DNA of 64,000 nt from Methanosarcina horonobensis HB-1 = JCM 15518 (GCF_000970285.1 NZ_CP009516.1:1157036-1221035), one strand, 5' to 3'. Counted from the first letter of the stretch, positions 26,275 through 34,269 are shown. The notes: generated by a model from the letters alone, not told the origin. Numbers and translations are program-made.

Positions 26275-26300
26275 AGTTGCCTGTTTTGCAGGCAACTTTT
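26275..26300 (+). terminator. Terminator after DUF4139 gene B
   Basis: AGTTGCCTG (26275-26283), loop TTTTG, CAGGCAACT (26289-26297), then TTT. A 9-bp perfect stem. Confidence 0.75.
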
Positions 26301-26658
26301 GTATTTCTGTGATTTTCATGCTAAAGCATTTTTTGCTTTTCTATAATTGATTAACAGCATTTCTTGCAATGCTTCACTTTGTTTCGAACCGCGTAACATT
26401 TTATTCTCTGCATTTCAAATCTCAGAAATTCTCTTATTGTCACCATATGTGCTCTTCACACATTATTTCTCCTTGCCTGACAGCGTTCTACTTCAAAGAC
26501 TATTTTATCCTCCATGATATTCTTCAATCTTTCAGGTTTCCTTTGCTAACTCTTTCTTTTGTATCAATTATTCTTGATACCCGCCATCCGGATTTTTAAA
26601 ATTTGAATCCATATTTTAATCATGCTTCTAAATATTCAATAGAACAAGGAGATTGAAT
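26301..26658. other. Intergenic region without a gene
   Basis: About 360 bases of T-rich DNA; no convincing ORF. The right end carries AAGGAGATT, the ribosome binding site of the small gene at 26659. Confidence 0.4.
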
Positions 26659-26808
26659 ATGAATAAAGAGACTGACGCAGTACCGGCAGAAGAGAATCCT
26701 GAAAATAATCCTGATGATGAAGAAGATTTACTGTATACGCACAAGCCTGAAAATCGGGGAAGTAGTATGCAATGGAACTTTGCTTTCTGCAGAAGACCGG
26801 GTCATTAA
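26659..26808 (+). CDS. Small acidic protein of 49 residues
   Basis: ATG at 26659 with AAGGAG seven to eight bases upstream. The first 25 residues are acidic and Pro/Asn-rich (AEENPENNPDDEEDLL); the C-terminus is MQWNFAFCRRPGH with one Cys. I do not recognise a family. It precedes the AhpD-like gene on the same strand, with a 193-base gap. The ribosome binding site and codon flow support a real gene, but length keeps this tentative. Confidence 0.45.
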   Translation: MNKETDAVPAEENPENNPDDEEDLLYTHKPENRGSSMQWNFAFCRRPGH

Positions 26809-27001
26809 AAAAAATCATAAGATACCTAAAAATCTCGTAACTTCTAACCAACCGTTTGATAAATAATTCTGGCTCTCTTTTATTAGTCTATAAATCTTTT
26901 ATTAGCCTATAAACACAGAATTTCCTCTTTATTTGAACTCATTTCAATAATTATTCACGACTAACCAGTCATAATATTTCTTTTAAACAGGAGGTATTAA
27001 T

Positions 27002-27349
27002 ATATCATTTTTAAATGAAATGCTACCTGAAACCGCTGAAGCTTTCGGAAAGATGAGAAATTCCATTTTTAAAGACGCTTTTCTGGATCTCAAAACAAAA
27101 GAATTAATCGCTGTTGCTTCCTCAGTCCTTATGCGCTGTCAGTTTTGCGTTGATACGCATTCTCAAAGAGCCGTTGTTGCAGGAGCGACAAAGGAAGAGC
27201 TCGCAGAAGCGATTTCAGTTGCAATGTTTGTTGCTGCGGGTTCACAGATAGGATGGACAAACGTATATGAGGAAAATGTATACAACAAAATTTTTGAGAA
27301 GGATAAGGACGAGAAAGAAGAAGATTGCTGCTGTTGCTGTGAGGATTAA
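27002..27349 (+). CDS. Carboxymuconolactone decarboxylase/AhpD-like protein with five-cysteine tail
   Basis: 115 residues if begun at 27002. The CMD core has the redox motif CQFCVDTH (CxxC with a following His) and AVVAGATKEELAEAISVAMF (20), as in AhpD-like peroxide-defence proteins. The C-terminus is KDEKEEDCCCCCED: five consecutive cysteines, a likely soft-metal or arsenic ligand. Start choice: AGGAGGT (26989-26995) is seven bases before an ATA codon at 27002 that adds ISFLNE before the ATG at 27020, which itself lies 25 bases from the SD. An AUA start is therefore plausible. Neighbours are thioredoxin-like and arsenic genes. Confidence 0.8.
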   Translation: MSFLNEMLPETAEAFGKMRNSIFKDAFLDLKTKELIAVASSVLMRCQFCVDTHSQRAVVAGATKEELAEAISVAMFVAAGSQIGWTNVYEENVYNKIFEKDKDEKEEDCCCCCED

Positions 27350-27427
27350 TATTTGCATGTTATTTTCAAATTTTTCTGCATCTGTGTGATCTGGACAAGA
27401 TATTTATCTTGTTTATCATGTTTGAAT

Positions 27428-27447
27428 ATATCAACATATCTTGATCC
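27428..27447. promoter_or_regulatory. Candidate ArsR-type operator before the thioredoxin-like gene
   Basis: ATATCAACATATCTTGATCC keeps the half-sites ATATCAA and TTGAT with the same 6-base spacer as the perfect palindrome at 28955-28974. It lies about 55 bases before the GTG start at 27503. Confidence 0.35.
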
Positions 27448-27502
27448 CTACAATCATTTTTTGATATCATATAAAACAAAACCGATGATCAGGAGAATTA
27501 TT

Positions 27503-28057
27503 GTGAAACGATTGCATAGAATACAAGGTAAAAACCAAATTTCTTTTTCCATTTCAGCTATTTTTTTCTTAATTTTCTTCAGCTCAGGTTGCACGGATAT
27601 TAATGGTTCCGGTGATGAGACAGACCCTGTTGAAACTACAGCGAACGTTAATAATTCCGCTAGTGAGGCAGAATTGGTCGAGGTCACGAATCTGAGTCAA
27701 ATTGACCAAGCTCTTAATAAAGGGCCTGTTGTGCTGAAGCTTGGGTCTAAGGGCTGCATTCCCTGTCAAGAGCAGGAAGAAGTGCTTTCAGAGCTTCTTC
27801 CGATGTATCAGAATTCTGCTTCAATCATGCTTATTGATATCAAGGAACACCCCGAATTTGCAGCAACGTTCGGAGTAAGGGTCATTCCCGATACCTGTAT
27901 TATTGCAGGCATCGAGGACGGCAAATATATGTACATGCGGCCGGACGGAAGCAAAAGTTCGGAAAGGGCAAGTGCAAGGTTCCTGGGTGCTGCCGATAAA
28001 GAAACCCTTTCACAAACTCTTGAGAAAGCTATCGAATTCAGAAGTATAGAGGAGTAA
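27503..28057 (+). CDS. Thioredoxin-like lipoprotein
   Basis: 184 residues from a GTG at 27503, chosen because AGGAG lies seven bases upstream and the signal peptide then has normal length. Lipobox-like FFSSGC is followed by a Thr/Asn-rich linker. The thioredoxin fold has the active site KGCIPCQEQ (CxxC) and the cis-Pro loop GVRVIPDTCII. It would sit outside the membrane and reduce or exchange disulfides. It follows the AhpD-like gene and precedes arsR, so a role in thiol or arsenic stress is plausible. Confidence 0.8.
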   Translation: MKRLHRIQGKNQISFSISAIFFLIFFSSGCTDINGSGDETDPVETTANVNNSASEAELVEVTNLSQIDQALNKGPVVLKLGSKGCIPCQEQEEVLSELLPMYQNSASIMLIDIKEHPEFAATFGVRVIPDTCIIAGIEDGKYMYMRPDGSKSSERASARFLGAADKETLSQTLEKAIEFRSIEE

Positions 28058-28086
28058 ACTTATGTTTTCCGATTTTCTTCCATTAA

Positions 28087-28191
28087 AGCATTAAAATAGC
28101 TCTTGAAGGCTGCCCGAAAAAATACGTAACCAAAACCACGTACCTTGCAGGTTTCAAGGTTAATCATCAGATTATACTTTCCCAATTATAG
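28087..28191 (+). pseudogene. Short C-terminal gene relic (zinc-binding-protein-like)
   Basis: In frame the stretch reads IALEGCPKKYVTKTTYLAGF and ends with a stop at 28191. GCP(x)K...(A)GF resembles the C-terminal part of the putative zinc-binding protein family (DUF1847-like) often found near arsenic genes. No start codon or N-terminus remains. Confidence 0.3.
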
Positions 28192-28248
28192 ACTAAGAAG
28201 ATAAAAGATAGAAACCTTAGAATAACGAAATAACCCAAATTATTTAAA

Positions 28249-28264
28249 AATAATGAGAATTATT
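28249..28264. promoter_or_regulatory. AATAAT-GAGA-ATTATT palindrome upstream of arsR
   Basis: A 16-base inverted repeat (AATAAT...ATTATT) about 110 bases before the likely arsR start. It resembles Fur/SmtB-type boxes in composition but is short and AT-rich, so chance is possible. Confidence 0.25.
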
Positions 28265-28372
28265 CAATCCAGGGTCTCCTCTTTAATTATTAACAGCAAG
28301 TTCAACTTTTGGCTTTAGAAAATTATGGCTTTAGAAAAGTATATATATTTTTTAAATTCAATGGTTGTTGAT

Positions 28373-28675
28373 ATGATTGATGAAGAAAATATGCAGCTTT
28401 TCAAGGCCCTAAGCGAAGATACAAGATACAGAATTATCAAGGCTCTCCTCGAAGCTGAAAGCAAATGCAAGGAAGAAAGATGTGGTAGCCATAAGGGCGA
28501 ACTTTGCGCCTGTGAGATTCCGGAACTTATTGGTAAGACCCAGTCCAATACTTCAATGCACCTTGCAAAGTTGCAGGATTGGGGCATCATTAAAGTAAGG
28601 AAAGAAGGAAAGATGAGGCTATATTCCATAAACAATAACAAAGTTAGAAAGGTTTTGGAAATCCTTGAAGAATGA
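28373..28675 (+). CDS. ArsR-family winged-helix metal(loid) sensor
   Basis: 100 residues from the ATG at 28373; ATGs at 28361 and 28325 are in frame. A TATA box (TATATATAT, 28340-28348) predicts a start of transcription near 28368, which favours 28373 and a leaderless message. The wHTH reads LFKALSEDTRYRIIKALLEA ... TSMHLAKLQDWGIIKVRKEG (each 20). GELCACEI corresponds to the ArsR ELCVCDL metal site and further cysteines (SKCKEERCG) precede it. It probably represses the ars genes around it until arsenite or another soft metal binds. Confidence 0.85.
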   Translation: MIDEENMQLFKALSEDTRYRIIKALLEAESKCKEERCGSHKGELCACEIPELIGKTQSNTSMHLAKLQDWGIIKVRKEGKMRLYSINNNKVRKVLEILEE

Positions 28676-29037
28676 TTTTTGTGCCGCTATCCAGTTGGAA
28701 TTTATAGCTTTCTGACCTGAAAAGTAGATGTAAAAGGTAAAAAAGTACTATAAGCTACTAACTTAGTAACCGCATCCTTTCAAAGGCTGGCAGGTTTTTT
28801 TACTCTATTCTTTTTCCCAGCAATCAATGCAAAATTAATGATTTCAGGAAATTTATCTGAATGACTTTTTTGATATCCCACATACAAACACTCCTATATT
28901 AAACAGGGAACAATTTTCAACCTTTTACCGATAACATTATATCTTATAATTATCATATCAATATATATTGATATAATTAAGAACTGAAAGGTATACTAAA
29001 AAAGAAAATAAAAAAGGTATCAAAGAAGGATTCCAAA
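28676..29037. other. Promoter region of the ArsP-type permease
   Basis: About 360 AT-rich bases, no gene seen. It ends with the perfect ATATCA...TGATAT palindrome and a GAAGGA ribosome binding site. Confidence 0.5.
28955..28974. promoter_or_regulatory. Perfect 20-bp palindrome, candidate ArsR operator
   Basis: ATATCAATATATATTGATAT is perfectly self-complementary and lies about 65 bases before the permease ATG. Its TATATAT centre could double as the TATA box, so binding would block transcription. Related sites are at 27428 and 31050. Confidence 0.55.
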
Positions 29038-30009
29038 ATGGTTGACATATTCTATCTCCTTCAATGGATTGCTGACAAACTGACCTATGGAGTTTTTGGG
29101 ATTGCACCTGAAACTCATCTTGCAGCCAGTGTCAACTTTATCATTTACGATGTAATGAAAATTTTCGTCCTGCTGAGTATGATGATTTTTGTGATCTCAT
29201 ACATCAGGACCTACATAACCCCTGAAAAAACCAGAAGGGCTCTGGGAGGTAAGAAAGGGCTTCGATATCATTTTCTAGCCTCTCTTATTGGGACAGTCTC
29301 GCCGTTTTGTTCATGCTCTTCAGTACTCCTTTTTATCGGGTTTGTGGAAGCCGGAGTGCCACTTGGGGTTACTTTTTCTTTTCTGATCACCTCTCCTCTG
29401 GTAAATGAAGCGGCAGTCGCCGTGCTCTGGGCAACTCTCGGCTTTAAGGCAACAATTATCTATGTTGTGTCAGGAATTGTGCTGGGCGTTCTGGGAGGCT
29501 ATCTGATTGGGTTTTTGAAGCTGGAAAGGTATGTAGAAGATTTTGTCTATAAAATAAAAGTGGGACAGCAGAACACCGAACCTGAAAAAATAAGAATAAA
29601 GGAAAGGGCAGGCAATGCCTTTGAAGGCGTAAAGGATATTGTGGGAAAGGTATGGATCTACGTAATAATAGGAGTGAGCATAGGAGGTGTTTTCCATGGA
29701 TATGCCCCTGAAGGCATTCTCGAAAAATACGCAGGTGAAGACAACCTGCTTGCAGTGCCGATTGCCGTCCTCATTGGCGTGCCTCTTTACTCAAATGTTA
29801 TGGGCATGATCCCTATAGTCGAAAGCCTGATCGGAAAAGGACTCCCGATAGGAACCTCTCTAGCATTTCTTATGTCGGTTACTGCCGTCTCCCTGCCTGA
29901 GATGATTATCCTCAAAAAGGTGCTGAAAAAAGAACTGATCGCGATTTTTGTCTCAATCGTTGCTGTATCGATTATCTTTACAGGGTATCTATTCAATTTG
30001 CTGCTATAA
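29038..30009 (+). CDS. arsP: ArsP-type permease (COG0701/DUF318)
   Basis: 323 residues with about eight membrane segments in two halves. The first half has VSPFCSCSSVLLFIGFVEAG (20), the conserved Cys motif of this family, and SFLITSPLVNEAA; the second repeats the pattern around GVPLYSNVMGMIPIVESL. COG0701 members export trivalent organoarsenicals or act with thioredoxin-like proteins. GAAGGA lies seven bases before the ATG. In this place, between arsR and acr3, arsenic efflux is the best guess, but other substrates are known for the family. Confidence 0.8.
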   Translation: MVDIFYLLQWIADKLTYGVFGIAPETHLAASVNFIIYDVMKIFVLLSMMIFVISYIRTYITPEKTRRALGGKKGLRYHFLASLIGTVSPFCSCSSVLLFIGFVEAGVPLGVTFSFLITSPLVNEAAVAVLWATLGFKATIIYVVSGIVLGVLGGYLIGFLKLERYVEDFVYKIKVGQQNTEPEKIRIKERAGNAFEGVKDIVGKVWIYVIIGVSIGGVFHGYAPEGILEKYAGEDNLLAVPIAVLIGVPLYSNVMGMIPIVESLIGKGLPIGTSLAFLMSVTAVSLPEMIILKKVLKKELIAIFVSIVAVSIIFTGYLFNLLL

Positions 30010-30063
30010 TTCGTATGCAAAGGAAGCAATATAAAGTTAATATAAAAGAACAGAGGAGATAAA

Positions 30064-30126
30064 ATGAAAAAGAAATCAGGAAATGGATTACTTAATAAAA
30101 GAACAGGGACAATTAATTATTATTAA
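30064..30126 (+). CDS. Possible 20-residue peptide
   Basis: ATG at 30064 with GAGGAGAT three to four bases upstream, reading MKKKSGNGLLNKRTGTINYY. Downstream of arsP on the same strand. It may be the stub of a redox-active disulfide protein often found there, or chance. Confidence 0.2.
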   Translation: MKKKSGNGLLNKRTGTINYY

Positions 30127-30199
30127 AAATTCAAAATCTTCTAATATGTATTGAGATGCAGATTGAGTAAAACTGTAAGGATCATAGAGGACATTGATA

Positions 30200-30781
30200 A
30201 TGAAACCTGTAAAAAGCGGACTTGATTCCATTTCCAGATACCTCCGTACTAATAAAGAAGTCGGCAGGAGGAAAATAGGACTTCTGGTAGATGGACCGAA
30301 CATCCTCAGAAAAGAGTTTGATGTAAATCTTGAGGAAATAAGGGACGTTCTGAAGAGCTACGGAAATATCAAGATCGGGCGCGTTTTTCTGAACCAGTAC
30401 GCATCTGAAAAGCTTGTCGAGGCTATTGAAAACCATGGACTTGAGCCCATCATCTGTTCCAGTGATGTGGATGTGCGCCTTGCAGTAGAGGGCATGGAAC
30501 TGGTCTACAACCCCAATATAGATACCCTTGCAATCGTAACCCGAGATGCTGATTTCAAACCACTCCTGAACAAAGCAAATGAACACGGGAAAGAGACCAT
30601 TGTCTTTGGGGTTGAGCCCGGATTTTCCACAGCGCTCAAAAACTCTGCGGATTATGTCATTCTCATGGACAAAAAACGCATGAGTGGTTATGATGATGAA
30701 ATTGAAGAGAATAAACATAATGCTTCGGAGTTCGAAGACTATCAGAAAGACGAGTATGAAGAATCTGTGAAAAAGACCTGA
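30200..30781 (+). CDS. NYN-domain (LabA/DUF88, PIN-like) protein
   Basis: 193 residues from the ATG at 30200 (GAGGA eight bases upstream). IGLLVDGPNILRKEF is the first acidic motif of the NYN nuclease fold, VDVRLAVEGMELVYN the second and LAIVTRDADFKPLLNKANEH (20) the third, so the acidic metal-binding set appears complete. This is the TIGR00288-like archaeal branch. It could cleave RNA, but no target is known. The C-terminal ~35 residues are acidic and likely disordered. Its setting between two arsenic-efflux genes may be accidental. Confidence 0.8.
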   Translation: MKPVKSGLDSISRYLRTNKEVGRRKIGLLVDGPNILRKEFDVNLEEIRDVLKSYGNIKIGRVFLNQYASEKLVEAIENHGLEPIICSSDVDVRLAVEGMELVYNPNIDTLAIVTRDADFKPLLNKANEHGKETIVFGVEPGFSTALKNSADYVILMDKKRMSGYDDEIEENKHNASEFEDYQKDEYEESVKKT

Positions 30782-30874
30782 TTTCTCTTTTTAAGCATAG
30801 TTTTTCTCTATTTTTATAAAGAGAAGTTCCATTTAGAGTCGAGTATCTTAAAAGTGTACAAAACGACTCAGTTC

Positions 30875-30919
30875 CAAAATCTAGTGATTTTTGATTTTTA
30901 TGTTTATCACTAGATTTTG
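30875..30919. repeat. 14-bp inverted repeat, MITE- or terminator-like
   Basis: CAAAATCTAGTGAT (30875-30888) and its perfect complement ATCACTAGATTTTG (30906-30919) flank a 17-base loop; ACGAC and GTCGT extend the symmetry farther out. The rest of 30782-31182 is AT-rich with no gene. Confidence 0.6.
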
Positions 30920-31049
30920 ACATTGTGTCGTATAAAACTACTGATTTATTTTAATTTTTTCTTACTTGGACTTTAAATTACTCATTAAAATTATTAATTT
31001 CTACGATTCTCATCAGATTTTCGAAATCTTTATATCATCATATCCATAT

Positions 31050-31067
31050 ATATCAATTTAATGATAT
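31050..31067. promoter_or_regulatory. Candidate ArsR operator before acr3
   Basis: ATATCAATTTAATGATAT carries ATATCA and TGATAT half-sites with a 6-base gap, 116 bases before the acr3 start. It resembles the site at 28955 but is two bases shorter. Confidence 0.4.
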
Positions 31068-31182
31068 TATAATAATTCAGGTCTTTAAAACAAAAGACGG
31101 TTAGAAAACGAAGAAAGAAGTCTACCCTGATTTATTTTTTAGGTAGAGAACTTCATAAAACTTAAAAAAGGGAGTGGTTTTA

Positions 31183-32232
31183 ATGACCGAAGAAAAAAGA
31201 GATCTCGATTTTTTCAGTAAATACCTTTCAATCTGGGTTGCAGTCTGTATAAGTCTGGGGACAGCAGTAGGCTACATCTTTCCAGCTTTTGCAGACTCCC
31301 TAAGCAGGCTCGAAATAGCAAATGTTTCGATTCCTGTTGCAATCGTCCTTCTGATAATGATGTATCCCATCATGCTTAAAGTTAACTTTGAAGAAATTCT
31401 GAGGTTAAAAAGCAATTCAAAGCCTCTCACACTAACACTCATCATAAACTGGGCGATCAAGCCTTTCACAATGGCGATTATTGCCTGGTTCTTTATGCGC
31501 GTTGTTTTCTCGTCCCTTATACCGGTGGATCTGCAGACAGAATATATAGCAGGAATGATCCTGCTGGGTCTTGCTCCATGTACTGCAATGGTACTTGTCT
31601 GGACTTATCTTGCCAGAGGAAACATCAACTATGCACTCATCCAGGTTTCAGTAAACGACCTTATCATCCTCGTTCTCTTTGCCCCGCTTGGAAAGTTCCT
31701 TCTTGGAGTTACCACTGATTTCCCGGTACCCTTAATGACAATCTTTGTCTCTGTGCTTTTCTATGTAGCAATACCTCTTGGCCTTGCAATGCTGACAAGA
31801 TACCTTATTATAAGGAATAATGGCATCACCTGGTTCGAAAACACGATGATAAAAAAGATCGAATGGATAACGCCAGCTGGGTTATTAGTTACTCTGGTTC
31901 TTCTTTTCGTATTTCAGGGAGACAAAATTATCAATTATCCCCTACACATCCTCTTGATAGCTATCCCCCTTATAATCCAGACCTACCTGATCTTTGCTGT
32001 CGGTTATGTGGGAGCCAGAAAATTAAAAATTCCCTATCAGGAAGCAGCACCTTCGACTTTTATAGGAGCAAGCAATTTCTTTGAACTATCTGTGGCCGTA
32101 GCCCTTATCCTTTTCGGGATGGATTCTGGAGCAGCGCTTGCTACTGTTGTGGGGGTGCTAGTAGAAGTACCGGTGATGCTGTCGTTAGTTAAGATCATGC
32201 AGAAAAATAATACGAAATTTGTATGGACTTAA
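31183..32232 (+). CDS. acr3: Arsenite efflux permease, ACR3 family
   Basis: 349 residues, ten predicted membrane segments. LLGLAPCTAMVLVWTYLARG (20) contains the Cys essential in ACR3, and GASNFFELSVAVALILFG is the second conserved block. It expels As(III) from the cytosol. I use the ATG at 31183 (GGGAG eight bases upstream); a GTG at 31174 is also in frame. It is transcribed alone after a 400-base gap with an ArsR-like site. Confidence 0.92.
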   Translation: MTEEKRDLDFFSKYLSIWVAVCISLGTAVGYIFPAFADSLSRLEIANVSIPVAIVLLIMMYPIMLKVNFEEILRLKSNSKPLTLTLIINWAIKPFTMAIIAWFFMRVVFSSLIPVDLQTEYIAGMILLGLAPCTAMVLVWTYLARGNINYALIQVSVNDLIILVLFAPLGKFLLGVTTDFPVPLMTIFVSVLFYVAIPLGLAMLTRYLIIRNNGITWFENTMIKKIEWITPAGLLVTLVLLFVFQGDKIINYPLHILLIAIPLIIQTYLIFAVGYVGARKLKIPYQEAAPSTFIGASNFFELSVAVALILFGMDSGAALATVVGVLVEVPVMLSLVKIMQKNNTKFVWT

Positions 32233-32379
32233 AACACACAGCCTGACATTGAAGATCAAAAAGATGAAAAATAATATTGAGTTAATTGAGATGATTGAGT
32301 TCAGAAAAATGCAAAATTAAGAAATGGAAATTGTAAGTGAATTTACGAATGGTTAGAGAAAGAATAAAGCCTTTAAATC

Positions 32380-32390
32380 TTATATAAATA
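32380..32390 (+). promoter_or_regulatory. TATA box of the Cys-rich small protein
   Basis: TTATATAAATA at 32380-32390 predicts transcription from about 32410, with AGGAGAT (32408-32414) at the very start of the message, seven bases from the ATG. Confidence 0.55.
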
Positions 32391-32420
32391 GAATAACTCA
32401 ATGAGCCAGGAGATAACTAA

Positions 32421-32741
32421 ATGTCTGAATTTACTGTAAATTCTACTATCTGTGGTTTCGTTCACAAGATACACGGAAGCAAAAAAGGAAATAAAATAAT
32501 TGTTGACATAGAAACCCCATGTGAAAAGATAAAGAAATTCTCTCACATGGAAGTTCCCATGATGGAAATTCTGGATATCAAAAACAATTACGTTATCGAT
32601 AGAGCACAGGAAGCGCAGTGCTCCTCAAATTGCCTTGTTCCCTGCGCAGTACTCAATCTCTGCAGAATGGAGAGTGGCTTCCTTGCAAAATCTCTAGTAA
32701 AAAAAGCAGGTAGCATCAGTATAGAGTTTGATGAAGTTTAA
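32421..32741 (+). CDS. Cys-rich small protein, DUF6951-like
   Basis: 106 residues. STICGFVHKIHGSKKGNKII then a PCEKIKKF block and a C-terminal cysteine cluster CSSNCLVPCAVLNLC fit small methanogen proteins of the DUF6951 type (ICGF start, central C, late CxxxC pattern). Such a layout would bind a metal or Fe-S cluster; no function is established. It converges on the MtrA-like gene and the two share one bidirectional terminator. Confidence 0.65.
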   Translation: MSEFTVNSTICGFVHKIHGSKKGNKIIVDIETPCEKIKKFSHMEVPMMEILDIKNNYVIDRAQEAQCSSNCLVPCAVLNLCRMESGFLAKSLVKKAGSISIEFDEV

Positions 32742-32769
32742 AAAAGGAAGAATTTGCCTCCTTTTTTAA
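32738..32769. terminator. Bidirectional terminator between convergent genes
   Basis: TTAAAAAAGGA (32738-32748) and TCCTTTTTTAA (32759-32769) form an 11-bp stem with a 10-base loop. It includes the stop codons of both genes and gives a T-run on either strand. Confidence 0.75.
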
Positions 32770-33301
32770 TTTTGGACATTATATTCTGCTTTACAGATTC
32801 ATATTTCTTCCAGCTATGTTCATGAATTTCGGGCATGGAAAGTTCCGGGGCTTCGTTTCTTTCTTTTCCGCTGCAGGAATCGATTGCCTGCTGAATGACT
32901 GGGGGGTCGTTTGTCCCTACAAGGTCGATAACTTCAATTTCCCGGAGGAAGCGGGAGATTGCGGTCGCCGGAATTTCGTCAAGATAAGGAATCACTCCTT
33001 CGGATCCGATAATCTTTTTTGACCCTCCTAAAATCGAAATCCCGTTTTCGGCAAGTGCCAGCAGGGACTGCCCGGCGAAATGGTCACTTTCCTTCCCGCA
33101 AACAATAAGGCAGCTGATGTGAGGGTTCGAAAGCACATTAACTATTACCTTCTCAATCCCGAAATTTTCCGTAAAACAGGTTCCGCAGATGGCGTAGTTT
33201 TTCAGGTCCAAGCTTCGATAGTCGGAAGCAAGGGTTACTACTGCCACGGGAGATTTTGGGTCTCCTACTACGTAATCGCCGGAAGTTACAGGCCATCCCA
33301 T
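32738..33301 (-). CDS. Soluble paralogue of methyltransferase subunit MtrA
   Basis: 187 residues. The sequence follows the cytoplasmic corrinoid domain of tetrahydromethanopterin S-methyltransferase subunit A: YVVGDPKSPVAVVTLAS, NFGIEKVIVNVLSNPHISCL (20), VCGKESDHFAGQSLLALAEN (20; His74 matches the conserved MtrA His), IIGSEGVIPYLDEIP. The C-terminal membrane helix of true MtrA is absent. AAGGAG lies seven bases before the ATG. Stand-alone MtrA homologues are thought to bind cobamides and pass methyl groups; substrate and partner are unknown. It lies downstream of the Tus-like genes. Confidence 0.82.
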   Translation of the reverse strand: MGWPVTSGDYVVGDPKSPVAVVTLASDYRSLDLKNYAICGTCFTENFGIEKVIVNVLSNPHISCLIVCGKESDHFAGQSLLALAENGISILGGSKKIIGSEGVIPYLDEIPATAISRFLREIEVIDLVGTNDPPVIQQAIDSCSGKERNEAPELSMPEIHEHSWKKYESVKQNIMSKIKKGGKFFLF

Positions 33302-33574
33302 GTGAAAGCTCCTTTTCTGAGTAATTCTTCATGTTAAAAGGTTGTTTAGTTCACTTTCTGATAATTTATAATTTTCATTTAATGAGTTGTTAACTGAGAT
33401 ATTAATTTCTGTTTGACTTATAAAGTTGAGTTCCTGATGTTGAATGATTAGTGTGAAAACCGTCAGGCTCATTAAGCCGGCGCGCGCATTCTAATTCTTT
33501 AGCAACTTCAGGTGAGAGCTTTTCGACCATACAAGACTGTCAGATGATCCTTAATTTATTGTCTGCTACTTCAT
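33302..33574. other. Intergenic gap inside the sulfur/corrinoid cluster
   Basis: 273 bases with no gene. The promoter of the MtrA-like gene should lie here (minus strand), but I see no unambiguous TATA box. Confidence 0.4.
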
Positions 33575-33871
33575 TTAAAATGTGTATGCATGTTTACAGT
33601 TCTCCATCATATCCTCTATAAAAACAGCATAAAAGTTGTCTGGAATTATAACCTTTTCTCGGCCGCTTATAGCTCTAGCCTCAAGATCTTCCTGACAGGC
33701 ATAAACTGTGCATCCCGGCAGTTTCTGTATACCGGAAAGAAGGTTATAGACTCCATCTCCTGCAAGGTAAAGCCTGGCATTCTTGGAACGAACCGCCAGT
33801 TTAAGACACAATTCCGACCGCGGGCTGAATGGAGGTTTTGTCAACAGGAATATATCATATTCTTCTTGCAT
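33575..33871 (-). CDS. DsrH/TusB-like sulfur-relay protein
   Basis: 98 residues. It begins YDIFLLTKPPFSPRSELCLK and has RLYLAGDGVYNLLSG and CTVYACQEDLEARAISGREK (20) with a central Cys, the DsrH/TusB pattern. It ends a minus-strand trio with the TusC- and TusD-like genes; AGAGGT precedes the ATG. In bacteria the trio forms a hexamer that passes persulfide sulfur to tRNA or sulfite reductase; the archaeal use is open. Confidence 0.72.
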   Translation of the reverse strand: MQEEYDIFLLTKPPFSPRSELCLKLAVRSKNARLYLAGDGVYNLLSGIQKLPGCTVYACQEDLEARAISGREKVIIPDNFYAVFIEDMMENCKHAYTF

Positions 33872-33885
33872 ACTATTACCTCTTT

Positions 33886-34230
33886 TTAAAATAAGATGAC
33901 GGAGTCTGAGTTTTCCATTGCTTCCAGAAAATCCTCTTCATCGACAAGTTCTATGGTCTCTATCAGGGTTTCCCCAAAAAGCCCTCTCTCTATTAGTGAG
34001 GGTTCATGCACAAGTACTCTTAACTCTCCATATGAGTAGAGGATATCTGAAAGGTTTGGCATTCCAAGATTTGTGCTGTCCTGGTCAGCAGCTACAAGAT
34101 AAACCCCAGCTCCATAAAGGCCGAGAGTTACGTTCATTTCCGTAAGACTTACTGCAGCCGCATTTAGTGCTCCAAAGGCTTTTTCACTGCCATATGGAGC
34201 TGTATCCAGTAGATAGAGTATCGATTTCAT
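33886..34230 (-). CDS. DsrF/TusC-like sulfur-relay protein
   Basis: 114 residues. ILYLLDTAPYGSEKAFGALN (20), then VTLGLYGAGVYLVAADQD and LRVLVHEPSLIERGL give the DsrEF fold of TusC/DsrF. No cysteine is present, as is usual for the C/F subunit, which is structural. It lies 14 bases upstream of the TusB-like gene and 39 after the TusD-like gene. Confidence 0.78.
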   Translation of the reverse strand: MKSILYLLDTAPYGSEKAFGALNAAAVSLTEMNVTLGLYGAGVYLVAADQDSTNLGMPNLSDILYSYGELRVLVHEPSLIERGLFGETLIETIELVDEEDFLEAMENSDSVILF

Positions 34231-34269
34231 AGGAATCTGGATCTCACAAAAATCCTTGTTATTTCAACC

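Noticed and set aside
27353-27502. N-terminal extension of the thioredoxin-like lipoprotein
   Set aside because: It would place 50 residues before the signal peptide and overlaps the promoter/operator; the GTG at 27503 has a proper SD.
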